Program-made: the position numbers and the translations under genes
From: Mytilinidion resinicola
Lineage: Eukaryota; Ascomycota; Dothideomycetes; Mytilinidiales; Mytilinidiaceae
Length of the DNA stretch: 64,000 nt
Direction: 5' to 3'
Assembly (NCBI RefSeq): GCF_010093595.1
Contig: NW_022985439.1
Coordinates: 1,073,713 to 1,137,712, forward strand
Notes under the pieces: generated by a model
Database searches by the model: none
What the model saw: only the letters and a program-made list of their open reading frames with translations
Told to the model about the DNA's origin: nothing
In this document: piece by piece, positions 1-11,126 of the stretch
How the letters are laid out: each line of letters opens with the position of its first letter
Numbering within the stretch: the stretch's first letter is position 1

Positions 1-1911
1 CGCTTTTAAAGCTTCAGCTGCTTCGCGAAACAGATCTCCGTAATCCATGACTTTCGCGTCGGTGCCTTTCACGTCTGGCTCAAGTAGTTCTAGGTGACGC
101 TATGTATAATTAGTACAAGAAACTGCATATTCACATTGAGGACATACCATAGCCTCTTCGTAATTGTCAAGGCCGCTCATCCGCAACCTATTAGTCCCCA
201 TTTTTACCCGTACTTCCATAGGCAGGCCAGCCCCGTAAGTGCCAAGCGGGTATTTTCCTAGTTCAAACCCTGCAACGTCGGTTCTTCTTAGCTCAAGTGC
301 GATGTCCCATTCTCGATCATCGTCCAGCTCGTCCCAGAACACCTCGTCCTTTCTTCCAAGCAGCCACCTGGATAGCCTTTTGGCTTGTGCGACTGCTTTC
401 TTGTGTTCCTTTTGCTTCTCGACAATTTCAAGATAATAATTGAGCAAGGACCAGTCAAAGCTACTGTTTGAGAATTCTTCGTTAGTGATGAAATGATTGA
501 TCGAGTTCTCGAAGCTCTTCGAGGCCGTGTCAAGATATCTTTGGCCCTTAGCATCCTTGGTACATATTCGCGCCATTTCCCTCAGGATATCTGTTTCATG
601 AGGCTTAATCTCCAGCATGAGACGACAAAGGCTCACAGCTTTTGCAACGTTGCCAAGTTCGAGCTCGATCTTCAGTTTTTCGTGTCGGGCTTCATAATCT
701 CTGGGATCTATGATCAAAATCTCCCTCAGGCAGCTGATTGCAACGCCAATTTTGGTATTCCGTGTATACATTGGATACTTCTTCTCGTCAAGATCCCAGA
801 CACGCTGGAGAACGTGGAACCAAAGGTGTTTATCCCGTTTAGTCGGAGCACCAACGATCAGAGCTTCTATGGAGCGTTGCTCATCTCCCATGTCTAAGTA
901 GATCTCGGAAAGAAGGCTGTGTGTAGCGAAAATCTCCGGGTTGAGTTGTATAGCTGTCATAGCATATTCAGCGGCCGTTTTGAAGTCCCGGTTGATGTAC
1001 GACTCGTTCGCCTTTATTTGAAGACGCTTGTATTGCTGCCCTGGATCCGCAGCCTTACGAGCACCACGTCTGACATTTCCACTGCGAGTCTCTCGAGCTG
1101 GTGGGCGACGGTCTAGGATCGATCGACCACGGGCTCTGCCTCTACCTCCACCACGGCCCCTACCTCTACCTCTAGCGCTGCCTTTCCCTCTCACACTGCC
1201 TCTCCATCTAGCATTGCCTCTTCCTCGTCCTCTGCGCGGGGATTCGGGAGCCAACAGTTCATCGCCGCTGTTCAGTTCTTCGGCATCTGATGCCGAGAAA
1301 TCTGGATCGACTTCTGGATCATTGGCATCTCTAATGTCGTTTACGAATGCTTCTTCAACAGCTGGATCTTCCTCGCTTTCGGACTCGCTATCCTCATCGG
1401 AACGGTCGTACAAGATACCACTTTCAAAGGAGTTCACATAAGTTTGGTATCCCTGCAGGTTCGTCCGAACTGCGTCTGGTAGCACTGGATAAGACGCTTC
1501 TTCATCGTCGGATTCCTCAAAGTTAGTCGGGATGAACCCATCGTGGATCACAAGGCCTCCGGTTGCAAAATCTGCTTCGGTCTGGTAGCTAGCCGTCTGA
1601 GGGGCTGCTAGATTAGATGAAATGAACGGGTTATGGTCTGTATTGATTGCTGGGACTTGATGAGAGTATTCTGAGCCAGGTACTTGATGGCCGTACCCAT
1701 TACCATTTTGATACGGACTCTGGAAAGGCTGCCCTGACGGCCCAAAAGGTCCGCCTGGGAGAAAAGGTGAGGCACTGTGATTGAACGGCGTCTGTGGTTG
1801 ACCGGAGAAAGGCTGCTCCGTCGAATATGGGTCTAGATATTGTGCTGGTGGGAGCGGTTCCTCATCCGGGTTTCCATTCGGCCAGCTATAACGGCCGTAG
1901 CCTCGATCCAT
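1..1911 (-). CDS. TFC4: TFIIIC subunit (Tfc4/Sfc4, TPR protein), 3' end outside window
   Basis: This is the TPR subunit of RNA polymerase III factor TFIIIC, which binds the A-box half of tRNA promoters and recruits TFIIIB in the nucleus. Exon 1 ends at 148 and is followed by a 48-nt intron (147-100, GTATGT...CATAG). Exon 2 (99-1) continues in frame with YEEAM|RHLELLEP and reads off the edge, so the C-terminal TPR arrays are missing. The protein has a Gly/Pro/Gln-rich start, an acidic Ser/Glu stretch, a striking Arg-Gly tract (complement of about 1100-1240), then TPRs (for example around INRDFKTAAEYAMTAIQLNP). I chose the ATG at 1911 (MDRGYGRYSW) because it has G at -3. An in-frame ATG at 2058 would add 49 residues and cannot be excluded. 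The family call is strong; the start is not. Confidence 0.88.
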
Positions 1912-2058
1912 GACTGGAGTGCGATGTTTTATCCGCCTGGAGATCGCTTGGTCGGCTTCTTTCTTCGTCGGTAAGCGTGCATGGAGCCTAGCAGAGATGA
2001 ACTTCGGGTAGAGATGTTTTTGCAGGTGGATGAAAGACGTCGATGGATCGGGAACCAA

Positions 2059-2716
2059 TGGATCTTGGGTTTTAGATGACTAAGCGCATACGCTAGTCTA
2101 TTATGTGTACCATTTCATTCATTCCTCCTTGATGGTCTTTTGAGTTGTTGATAATATGGAAGATAGCGCTGCATTGAGTTCTAGTGTCATGTTCCAGGAT
2201 ATTCAATCTGAAGAGACTGACAACGCCATTGCGATAGCGGCACATGGCTCGAGGGCTCCCAGATGGCCTTGCAAGCCTCATCACGACCTTGTATCTATTA
2301 CTCTGAGAATCGCTATGCGTTTTCGACCACTATGGGAGATTTTTAAGTACAGTTCCGAGAGGTATAATCTAGATGAATTGTTGCCAAATCAGAGGCGCGC
2401 GGCAGAGTATATGACATAGATCAGGGGCTCCACTCGCAGTTCGGAAAATTCTATGCGCACTTAATTAAGTCATCAGGCTATTAGCCCTGTCCATCAAACG
2501 GTCAACGATGCCCCACGTGTCGATGAAGTCCTTAAAGTTAGGTTTTGCATTCAAGAACGAATTAACGATGGACTGTCTCTTATCTCAGGAGACGATAGTG
2601 TGCAGATGCTCCTTCCATATATTCTCCTCTCGTCACTTCTCTTCACTATCGCTCTCAGTTCTCGCCTTCAAACATAAGAATCTCGGTCTTTCCAAGTTGC
2701 CAGAACCGTCACAAAC
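2059..2716. other. Intergenic, no gene seen
   Basis: This stretch holds the upstream region of the TFIIIC gene and only short ORFs without recognisable domains. I see no RNA gene or repeat. Confidence 0.5.
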
Positions 2717-3449
2717 ATGCGATTCCTCCGAAGCATCTTCCTAGCGTTCGTATCCTGTGTCTGGAGCAGAGTCATCTACGATGCACCACGCCTCCACACT
2801 CAAGGACGCCTCCTCCCGCCAATGGCACCAGAGAAAGAAGCACGAAGACCAACCTTGCAATTCCACAGTAGCGTGGGCATGGTAGGGCTCCACGTTACTG
2901 CATCTAACAGTCACGACGAGAAGTACGTGGAATTGCCCCTACGCCAACGTGTGGTTCCTGGTATGTTACCTTTTCGTGGAACATCCTATTAGTTTATGAA
3001 GCGGCTCTTTCCGCGTCGTCTCCTAAATTTTTTGCTTTCCGCAATGTCTAGATCTTGTGTAGCTTCTACAACTTGCCGCATGAGCCGCAATCCTGCTAGT
3101 CTTCTGATATCTTGTAGGATCCAACTCTTCTTTGCCAGTGCACGTCCAAAGCGCCCGTATCGCCGATCCATCGGACCCTCGCTCTCATACCACACGCATT
3201 CAGTCAGCAGTGTCATACTCCTTTACTAGCCGTCACCAAAGACAACGATTACGGGACATTGAACGAATCGCCTGCACGATACGCGCAGTTCTTTCTGAAG
3301 AAGAGAAAGGTATGCTCGCGCATCAAGGAACAGGCGAGGTCGACTGTACAGTGGCGTTCACGTTCCAGGACGGGACCGTTTCCTTCGAGCAGCCGGGTAA
3401 TCGATGGTTTCTGGCGGGCAGGGAGGTCGAGAGTATGGAGTGTACATAG
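2717..3449 (+). CDS. Candidate small secreted protein, gene model unresolved
   Basis: An ATG at 2717 in a fair start context opens a reading frame beginning MRFLRSIFLAFVSCVWS, which looks like a signal peptide. It stays open to a GTATGT donor at about 2961. Downstream pieces look coding in other frames: one has KDNDYGTLNESPARYAQFF near 3240-3305, and another ends TVAFTFQDGTVSFEQPGNRW...MECT with a stop at 3447-3449. I could not join them into one frame with convincing splice sites. It may be a small multi-exon secreted (effector-like) protein, a decayed gene, or chance ORFs. No family is recognised. Confidence 0.28.
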
Positions 3450-3600
3450 CGTACTGGCTTGAGCGAGATACATGGATCTGAAGGCGTTCCGGGGAAAGGG
3501 GTTTTGGGAACAGATACCATCTGGGGATGTTAGTTTCAGTCTACTATGGATCCCTTACAAGCAACAATGTCTGTTCTCAAATGTTTGACAAAATCGACTG

Positions 3601-3636
3601 CTCAAACTCCAGCTCAAACCCCAGCTCAAAACCTGT
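3601..3636 (+). repeat. Short tandem repeat, 12-bp unit x3
   Basis: Three near-identical 12-bp units of the form CTCAAACYCCAG follow one another. They lie between the secreted-protein candidate and SYS1, and no function is apparent. Confidence 0.6.
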
Positions 3637-3780
3637 TTGAACACCATGATATTACAATCCACTTAGGAATGCATCGATCTCTATACTTTAGACCTGCGGT
3701 ATTTGAGCCGCACCGAAAACGCCTCGCAATGCAATCGCTGTATCAACCCGGAAACCAGACATGAGCATCTTTATCCTCAG

Positions 3781-4482
3781 CTACCCGTTCTCTTCTCCCT
3801 CTTTCATAGTGACCATCTCGTACTCCCCGGCCCCATCCCTTCCTCTTCCTCTACCCCGTCCCCTCCCAAAGCCCGCTTCCTCATCCCGCGGACCCTCCAC
3901 AGCTGCGCTCCCATTCGCACTCGTCCCCGCATTCCCCTGCCGGGGCCTAGTCGCTCCCCCTCCGCCCCCGAAATTGATAGGCCGCAGCTCACGCCACTGA
4001 CATGCCCAAATACCAAGGAAATTCATAAGCGCAGCCGACGCCGCCTGTAGTGCCCACCAGAACCAGTTTCTCGGTAGGCCGTGCGAGTAGAAGGACGTGA
4101 CGACGAGGTGGATAAAGTGGAGGGTGAGAGTGAAGTCTGGGACGAGTTTCGAGCGCGCGATGAGGAGGAGGATGAAGACGACGCTATCACCCTATGTCAG
4201 CGAATTTCAATAGAACGAATGCAGGAGGGCGCACCTTATTAGACTGTTCAGCATCCATACGAGCCCTAGTGTCCATCCAACGGTCGTATCTCCTCTCAAG
4301 CTCCGCCAGCTTAGCAATAGGTCCAGACGGACTTCCTTCCCGGCCACAAGCGCGGTAAACAGGATGAGGATAGCCGCGCTGACGTAGAATGCGGCCTGCA
4401 GTGCGACTATTTGGGTCAAGAGGCGTCCCGGAGCGAGGTCTGCGAGAGCGCCTGGACGGGGAGGACGCCGCCGGCGTGGCAT
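3781..4482 (-). CDS. SYS1: SYS1-like Golgi membrane protein
   Basis: SYS1 is a small four-helix Golgi membrane protein that anchors the Arl3-type GTPase and so helps recruit Arl1 and golgins to the trans-Golgi. Exon 1 is 4482-4235 and exon 2 is 4183-3781, separated by a 51-nt intron (4234-4184). The reading frame joins MLNSLI|SVVFILLLIARSKL. Total length is 216 aa. Family hallmarks include the basic start MPRRRRPPRPGALADL, the block WRSLRGDTTVGWTLG, VPDFTLT, and the final helix ending GIWACQWRELRPINFGG. After that a Gly/Arg-rich tail follows (GFGRGRGRGRGRDG), longer than I would expect for the yeast protein. The second AG (at 4184) was chosen as acceptor because the first one breaks the frame. 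Confidence 0.93.
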
Positions 4483-5169
4483 CGCGTGTGATTAGGTCGC
4501 GATGATGGCGGTTGGTGGTTATCGAGGGCGCATGTAGACGTCGTTCCACCGGTAAAGGTAGTCTAGGTAACGGTCGGTAGTGGAAAATGCGTATCTATCG
4601 TGCGTTAAGATGGTGGTGATGTTCAATAGGCATCGGCTTGGAGATTTCGACTAAGGCCAGACATCATTATCCCGGCAAGCGGGGCATACAAGAAGTGGTA
4701 CTCTTAGTTTGAACTAACCGCGGGGGTACGTGTATGCCACTGCTTGGGGTGCTTCAATGCAGTTTTCGAGGTTGAAACGTGATGGAGACTCTTCACTTGG
4801 GGCAATTGAAAGCTTGTCGAAGCCCTCAAAGCACTGGCAGACAGGCGTACACACAAGACGACTTTTTGAATGTGCCACTTTTTCCCGCCCAGCGTGTCCG
4901 GCATGCCGAGCTGAGCCAAGAGTCGGCCCGTGGAGCTCCGATCCGTTTCTTGAGTGCATCAATTCTCAAGCTCCATCTTTAGCTCCGAATCTTCAAGCCT
5001 GACAGCAACGCAGCAAGTAAGTTTGCTCGTCGCAAGTAGATGAACAGCGCCACCAATGCTAACAATCTCAGCAGAATCTCATTCCAGCCGCCATACCCGC
5101 ACTGAACTACTCCCATTCCACTTTTCCATCCGCCACCTCTATCACAATCCAATACGAGATTTCGTCGCC
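4483..5169. other. Intergenic between SYS1 and COA6 genes, holds a MITE copy
   Basis: This is the upstream region shared by two divergent genes. It is largely occupied by the inverted-repeat element at about 4671-4906. No coding region was seen. Confidence 0.6.
4671..4906 (-). mobile_element. MITE-like inverted-repeat element, copy 1
   Basis: The two ends are imperfect inverted repeats. The left part contains AGTGGTACTC...GTATGCCACTGCTTGGGGTG, and the right part contains the reverse complement of GCGGGAAAAAGTGGCAC...CTGTCTGCCAGTGCTT. The centre carries GTGATGGAGACTCTTCAC. Read on the minus strand it aligns along its whole length with the copy at 62201-62437. There is no coding capacity, so it would depend on a transposase elsewhere. 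A target-site duplication is not obvious. Confidence 0.75.
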
Positions 5170-5694
5170 ATGGGCTGGATACCATCATTCGGCGGCAGCG
5201 AGCCGGATGCAAAAGCAGCAGACAAGCCCTACGAACCCCCAATGCGCTCAAAACGGGACAAATGCTACGCCGCCCGCGACGCCTTCTTCAATTGCCTCGA
5301 GCAAAACAACATCCTAGACGCAATCAAGGACGAGGACAAGTCGAAAGTGGCGTGTGGAGCACAAAACCAACGATTTGAGCAAAACTGTGCGACTGCGTGG
5401 GTGAGTGCTTCCCTTAGATGCGGTCATGGCAATCCAGCTTCACAATCTGGATTACAATCTACATGTCCAAAGGTGGCGCTCGCGAAGCTATCCGATTGGA
5501 GTGGATAGCCACCATAGATTGGATCGTTTGCCTGCCATTTTTTCTTTCGTCATGGATATCACACTGACGTACGCAAACAGGTTGAGTATTTCAAAAAGCG
5601 GCGAGTAGTCGAGTACCAGAAGGTGCAGACGATAAGGCGGATAGAGGCCGAAGGCGGCGAGGTCTATCCGCCAGGGCCTCTACCGCCAAAGTAA
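5170..5694 (+). CDS. COA6: COA6-like CHCH protein, cytochrome c oxidase assembly
   Basis: This is a predicted mitochondrial intermembrane-space assembly factor of cytochrome c oxidase, thought to help copper delivery to Cox2. Two exons, 5170-5400 and 5581-5694, are separated by an intron 5401-5580 (GTGAGT...CAAACAG), giving 114 aa. The cysteine pattern is diagnostic: KCYAARDAFFNC is CX9C and CGAQNQRFEQNC is CX10C, the asymmetric pair that separates COA6 from the twin CX9C Cox6b family. The C-terminus VEYFKKRRVVEYQK is also family-like. The ATG at 5170 has a strong context (GTCGCCATGG). It begins MGWIPSFGG with no classical presequence, as expected for Mia40-imported proteins. Confidence 0.93.
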
Positions 5695-7136
5695 TGATGC
5701 CGCAGGACCTAGATTGGGAATCGAATTTGGGCGACAAGGTGTACGGAAAATGTATTATGTGTGTGTATAGTAAAATTCAGGCTTCCGGACCCCACCTCTT
5801 CTCTTGATTAGTTTGGGATGTACACCATGTCGCCGGCAATGTATGGATCCGCCCGCTAGCGCCATCTTTAATGGCTTGTTTCATGAGCCTATTTTCGATC
5901 GACGGCCTGCAGGAGGGTATGTGGCATGGTAAGCTGAAGAGACTCGTGACCCATGGATATTGGAAATAGAATGCCGTTCGTTGATGATTGGCGAACAGTA
6001 TTTGAGATTGCATGCGGTGAGGGCAGGCCTTACTTCGGGTGTAGTAGCCTCCACGCCAACACCATTAACACGCGCCCAAAATGGACGGTTGCAGATATGG
6101 GGTTGGTCTGGGGAAGGTCAGAAGCTGGCCGCTCCAGAGTGACTCGGCGAGGCCGCCTGGGCGCGGGCAAGAATTCGACCAACGAATCGACCGCAATCAA
6201 CTGCCAAGGGAACGCCCGATCCTGCCCCGTAACTCCGTCCACTCCGTCTTTGGTTCCTGCGAATCCCAAGGGACAGGCCACGTCTCTTCACGACCCATCC
6301 AGCCGGATAAGCGAATGTGCATATTAAGCAGGGTCCAGCTTGGATCTACAACACCTTTCTACAATACGTCCGGTGAACATAGCGCTAAACTGAGTCGATC
6401 CTGGTATACCTATTTTCTGGGCTAGTACTTAACCAGCTTGAGGATTGATTGGCTAGAAAGGTGCTATTCCCCCCTAAAGGCGCCCGGGGTTGCTCCCATT
6501 TACGGTAAGTTTGTGGCTTAATATTAGAGAGGAACCACCGGACGCAGGAAGACGCTGTCGGCATGTGCATATCGAGCAAAAGCTCGGTAGTGACGAGCTT
6601 TTTTCTCGCACACCGGCGTCTTTCGATCTGCGGCTTTGCCAGGTGCCAGCATCCTACGGGCTGCCAGCAAGGTGATACCCACCCACGGCATTCACGAGCA
6701 AATTGAAGCCCAATCGTCAGAAAATCTCTTCAAAGAAAGAATAGCGTCCTAAATTTAGCGTCTCTCAGGTGTCTTTCGCCGAGACAGCCGCTGTCCCACG
6801 CCGCCTGCGCCGCGCTTGACCCCAAACAAATGCTCCTGGTGGACGGCCTAGCTTCAAGATAAAAAGAAAAGAAGAACATACATCGCCGTGACGCCCATGC
6901 GGTCCATTCGTCACCGCAAGTCTTTCCCAGGCCCCGGAACGCCGTAGGCCGCCGGCATCCAATCGTCTGGACCCCGCCAGTGATTGGGCAGCAGCCGCGC
7001 AGGGACCAACTCCAAAGTCCACGACAACTCACCCCACATGCTCCATCACCACGCCGCTGACGACACCGCACAGCAACTATGGGAGGCGGCGACGGCCTCC
7101 CACCCCGATCACTAGTCCGTGGGCCACTACCACTAC
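5695..7136. other. Intergenic, no gene seen
   Basis: This 1.4-kb stretch contains many short overlapping ORFs on both strands but none with recognisable motifs or sensible splice continuity. It covers the 3' ends of COA6 and of the PARG-like gene. Confidence 0.5.
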
Positions 7137-8068
7137 CTAGAAGCTAGCGGTTGGGAACACCTTCTTAGGATCGAAGGCCTCGACGAAGGCCTCGTAGTCG
7201 TGCTCGCCGCCGCGCACGTACCCGGGCGGGTTCTTTTCGACAGCAAAGACGACGTTGGTGAAGACGCCTTGGAACTCGGGATCGTGGAAGAGCAGCGCCC
7301 TCCACATGCTTGCGACCTCCTCGACGGGATTGCGGAAGATGGACCCGACCCCAAACGCCCCGAGGCAGAGCTCGCGGTGGCTGCAGTAGGCCGCAATCCG
7401 GAGCACTGTACGCATCTTCTCTTTCATGAGTTCGCGCTCCTGGTCGAAGGAATAGTGCTTCCCGCTCTCATCGAGCTTCGGTCGCCGAACGGGCGCCACA
7501 GAAATCACGGGTAGGTCTTTGAACTCTTTCCAGATCGTATATGGCTCGGAAGCGTCGCGGAACACGACTGTCTGTCGGTGAGATAGGCCACAAGAGGTGC
7601 ATGTTCAGGAACCTTACCAACATATTGCGAGTATATCCCTCCCTTCTGGGGGATGGGATAGTGCGTCGTCCCGTTGTTTGGGTTCCACGGCGTCACTAGG
7701 GCTTGCACCAGATTACTCCTTCGAGCAAAGCATTCCTCTGGCGCGATGAGGCCAGACTCCCAGTCACCACCTGCACGTTTCTCGTTTGCCATGTTGACTA
7801 CAGGGATGCGTGCTGTAGACTGGGCCCTTGCCGGGTCTTTGAGGTTGGAGTTGTACCAATCGAGAGCGACGTCAACAGGATCGCCGTCGAAGACAGCAAC
7901 CCGCAGCCTTTGGGCTGTTCTTTTCTCCGGGGCCACGTGGATTTGCGATGAGTCCCCGTAGAGTATTGAATGAGGAGGACATGTGGGCATATCTCTCTGA
8001 ATATATGGTATGTACGTCTTTTTGGCTTCTGTCGCAATCTCCGAAGGCTTTGGTCTCATCGGGGGCAT
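7137..8068 (-). CDS. Microbial-type PARG-like protein (TIGR02452/DUF2263 family)
   Basis: This resembles the bacterial/fungal-type poly(ADP-ribose) glycohydrolase family, macrodomain-fold enzymes that would remove ADP-ribose from proteins. Exon 1 is 8068-7618 and exon 2 is 7567-7137, with a 50-nt intron (7617-7568); the frame joins YSQYV|VVFRDASEPY. Length is 293 aa. The signature loop reads VVNMANEKRAGGDWESGLIAPEECFARRSNL-like, split here as AGGDW and APEECFARRSNL: the Gly-rich turn followed by the paired acidic residues (EE) that hold the catalytic glutamate in this family. Further family blocks are CLGAFGVGSIFRNPVEEVA and FTNVVFAVE. The start at 8068 (MPPMRPKPSEIATE) follows a long untranslated-looking leader. 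The family call is good; enzymatic activity is inferred. Confidence 0.85.
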
Positions 8069-9354
8069 GGTGAGAGTCGACAAGGTGGACCAGATATGTC
8101 TGTAAACGATGCAACTGAAGGGAGAAAAGCTGTAAGCCTGAAACGAGGAGCGACTGGATACTGCGAGGATGATGTGCACTCGCTGGTTGGTGCGCGGAGT
8201 GACTTTATCCCTATATACTGGGATCGAGACGAGCCGGGACACGGACAACATCGATCATTCTTAGCCCAGATCGAGCCGGTCAGCGGCACGCGCCTAATGG
8301 GACGTGAGCCGAGCCGGAAGGGGCAGTTGTGAGCGGACGTGGAGAGGTGAATCCTGCGAGAGTGGTACACAATTAGGACTACGATGCGGGTACATGGCGC
8401 CATCGGTAGCGTCAAGGCGCGTACAAAAGCTGGATAGCCGTGACCAGGGCACATGAGTTGCGCCTGGCGAAAAAATAAACATTCAGCGAGGGCTGCAGCA
8501 TCAAGATTGGGCAGGTCGCGCAAGAACGGCGTCGACAAGCCCCAGTCATACGTCGGGGGCGTCAGGTAAAAGCCGCGGCAGTAGTGTCTCATGCAACGCG
8601 CATCAGAATTGGGCTTGGGCAGCCGTGGCGGCCGCACGGGGGGTTTAGCAAGGCTCCAAGCATCTCATGGATCACAGCGATCGCCGCATCCCTGGGGAGA
8701 TGAAGAGTTAGTCTGAGATCTGGAGTCGAGGGAGCGAGATCTTGCACTGCTAGCGCTCCCACATGCAGGGTGCCCAAGTGGGACAGAAGATAGCGCCATT
8801 CCATCCGCAGCGCGCCGCTCCAGAGCCACTGAGAGCTTCGCTCCGGCGGCCTGCTCGCCGACCTGAAGGGTACGTGTGCCCCCGGGGAAGCGCATCGCGC
8901 AGCAGCCGTAGTCCAATGTACTTCACCGCACCGCACCGCAGGCGGTGGAGGGCGGGGCGCGATGGCTAGCCGCCAATAGGGCTTTCTTGCAGAGCCAAGC
9001 TGGAGGTCCGCTGCGGGGTTATGACAGCGACTTTTCAGAGAGCGAAATCTCAGTGACCGGAGTGCGGCCGTGGAGGACAAGGCTGCTGGGACGTCAGAGA
9101 TATCGCAATGAAGTGGGCCTTAGGTTTCGGGCCTAACGTCGGGGACACACGATACGGTTGTTGCATCCCGAGTCCTGCCGGCCGAGTTGCCAAGAGCGTT
9201 GGAACTAGGCACGGAACATCCTGCCCGACTTCGCCGAAGTCAGGTGTTTTCCAGTCGCTTTCGCGGCTCACCCGCAGCATCATGTTGCCAGGTCCTCAGA
9301 GCTGCACCCATCCGTCTCCCTTGCGGCCACCATCTCGCGCCCATACACGCCTCA
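8069..9354. other. Intergenic, no gene seen
   Basis: This GC-rich 1.3-kb stretch lies between two divergent genes. Long ORFs on both strands here have arginine/proline-rich compositions typical of random GC-rich sequence, and none shows a domain. Confidence 0.5.
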
Positions 9355-11126
9355 ATGCGCCGGCAGCTGCTGATTCCAGAGCGCGCCGTCCGTTCCCCGT
9401 TGCAGCTGACCAGGCCCCACGCCAAAAGACCGCTTCGACCACGGCACTCTTCGACGACATCCCTCCAGCCAAACATCGCAACAATCCTCGCGCAGTCTCC
9501 ATCTGCGGGAGCAGAACCCTTGACCCGATCTGATGGCGTCGTAACGGTCAATGGCTTCATCCGCACGGTGCGGAAACAGAAACGGGTAGCGTTTGCTGCA
9601 ATTGGGGATGGCTCGTCGCTGCAGTCGCTGCAGGCCGTCTTGAGTCCCGCACAGGCTGAAGGGTCAGTTTCTCAAGGCATCCAGCCCACTCGCCCTGGAT
9701 GTAACAGCTGACGACTTTACGTGCTGTTAAGGTTATCTACCGGAAGTGCCGTCAGCATTACCGGGAAATGGAAAGAATCTCCTTCTGGGAAAGAGCAGTC
9801 GCACGAGATACACGCGGAGAACGTCAGGATCCTGGGAGATAATGATGCTACGGTATGTTGTAGCTATACCCCAGCATGTTCAGCTGACGCGCAGAGCTTG
9901 CTTCTGACCAGCACATGCAGACGTATCCACTACAGAAAAAGTACCACAGCACTGAGTTCCTACGAACCCTGCCTCATCTGCGGCCACGACTGCCCGTCAA
10001 CTCGCTACTATTGCGGTTAAGGTCACATGTCATTTCTCGTTTGACCCACTTCTTCTCCGAGCAAGACTTCGTCCAGACCCATCCTCCAATAATAACGTCT
10101 TCCGACTGCGAAGGCGCTGGGGAGGTTTTCACCGTCTCTCTGGAACCGACAGCATCAAAGGACCACAAAGAAGGCGCTTCATCTTCACAAGACGAGCTTT
10201 TTTTCCAATCTCCAAAATATCTCACTGTTTCATCTCAACTCCATTTAGAAGCACTTGCGCAATCTATAGGGAAAGTATGGACCTTATCGCCCACTTTCCG
10301 TGCGGAGAAGAGCGACACCCCTCGTCATCTAAGTGAATTCTACATGCTTGAAGCGGAAGTCGCCTTTGTAGAAGATCTTGGACAGGTCATGGATCTGGTC
10401 GAGGACATGCTACGAGACATTGGCCGTGGACTGCAAACATCTCGCGTCGGGGAAGAGTTGCTTCAAGCACGCAAGCTTCAATCAAACGAGGATGCCGAAA
10501 AATCCGACGTGACACACGATGTTCTGGCTCGAAGATGGCAGGGCTTGGTCGATGGACCTTGGCCGCGCATCACCTTTGCAGACGCCATCAAGACGCTTCA
10601 GCGGGCTGTGGACGAGAGCAAGACCCATTTCGAGTTCGAGCCAAGCCACAAGTCGGGGCTGCAAGCCGAGCATGAAAAATTCCTCGCGGAAACCGTAGGA
10701 CAAGGCGGGCCGGTGTTTGTAACAGATTACCCGCGCGATCTGAAACCGTTCTACATGGCACCGTCGACTGACAGCCTTAAGGCTACAATTCCAGAGGCGG
10801 CAAATGCAGGGTCCACGGTTGCCTGCTTTGACCTCTTGGCACCAGAACTCTGCGAACTGGCTGGCGGGTCGATGCGTGAATATCGCCTTTCCCAACTTTT
10901 GGAAAACATGGACGCCCGCGGACTTCGAAGAGCTTTGGGCAGTGATTCGAAAGACCCCACAGCAGAAGGCTCTCTACAATGGTACCTCGACCTCCGTAAG
11001 TACGGCAGCGTACCACACGGTGGGTTTGGTATCGGATTCGATCGACTCCTATGCTACCTGTCAGGTGTGTCCAACATCCGAGAGATTGTTGGATTTCCCA
11101 GATGGTACGGGCGGTGTGACTGCTAA
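9355..11126 (+). CDS. SLM5: Asparaginyl-tRNA synthetase, mitochondrial
   Basis: This is a class IIb aminoacyl-tRNA synthetase that charges tRNA-Asn in the mitochondrion. Exons are 9355-9662, 9732-9852 and 9921-11126, with introns of 69 and 68 nt, giving 544 aa. The first in-frame ATG is at 9355 and gives an Arg-rich, acid-poor presequence (MRRQLLIPERAVRS). An OB-fold anticodon-binding domain follows (VTVNGFIRTVRKQKRVAFAA). Motif 2 appears as FRAEKSDTPRHLSEFYMLEAE, split here at FRAEKSDTPRHL and SEFYMLEAE, and motif 3 as GGFGIGFDRLLCYLSG near the C-terminus. The N-terminal presequence and the length match the organellar rather than the cytosolic enzyme. Confidence 0.93.

Noticed and set aside
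8056..8637. 193-codon minus-strand ORF overlapping the PARG-like gene start
   Set aside because: Different frame from the supported gene, no domain, Pro/Arg/Cys-rich composition typical of chance ORFs in GC-rich DNA.
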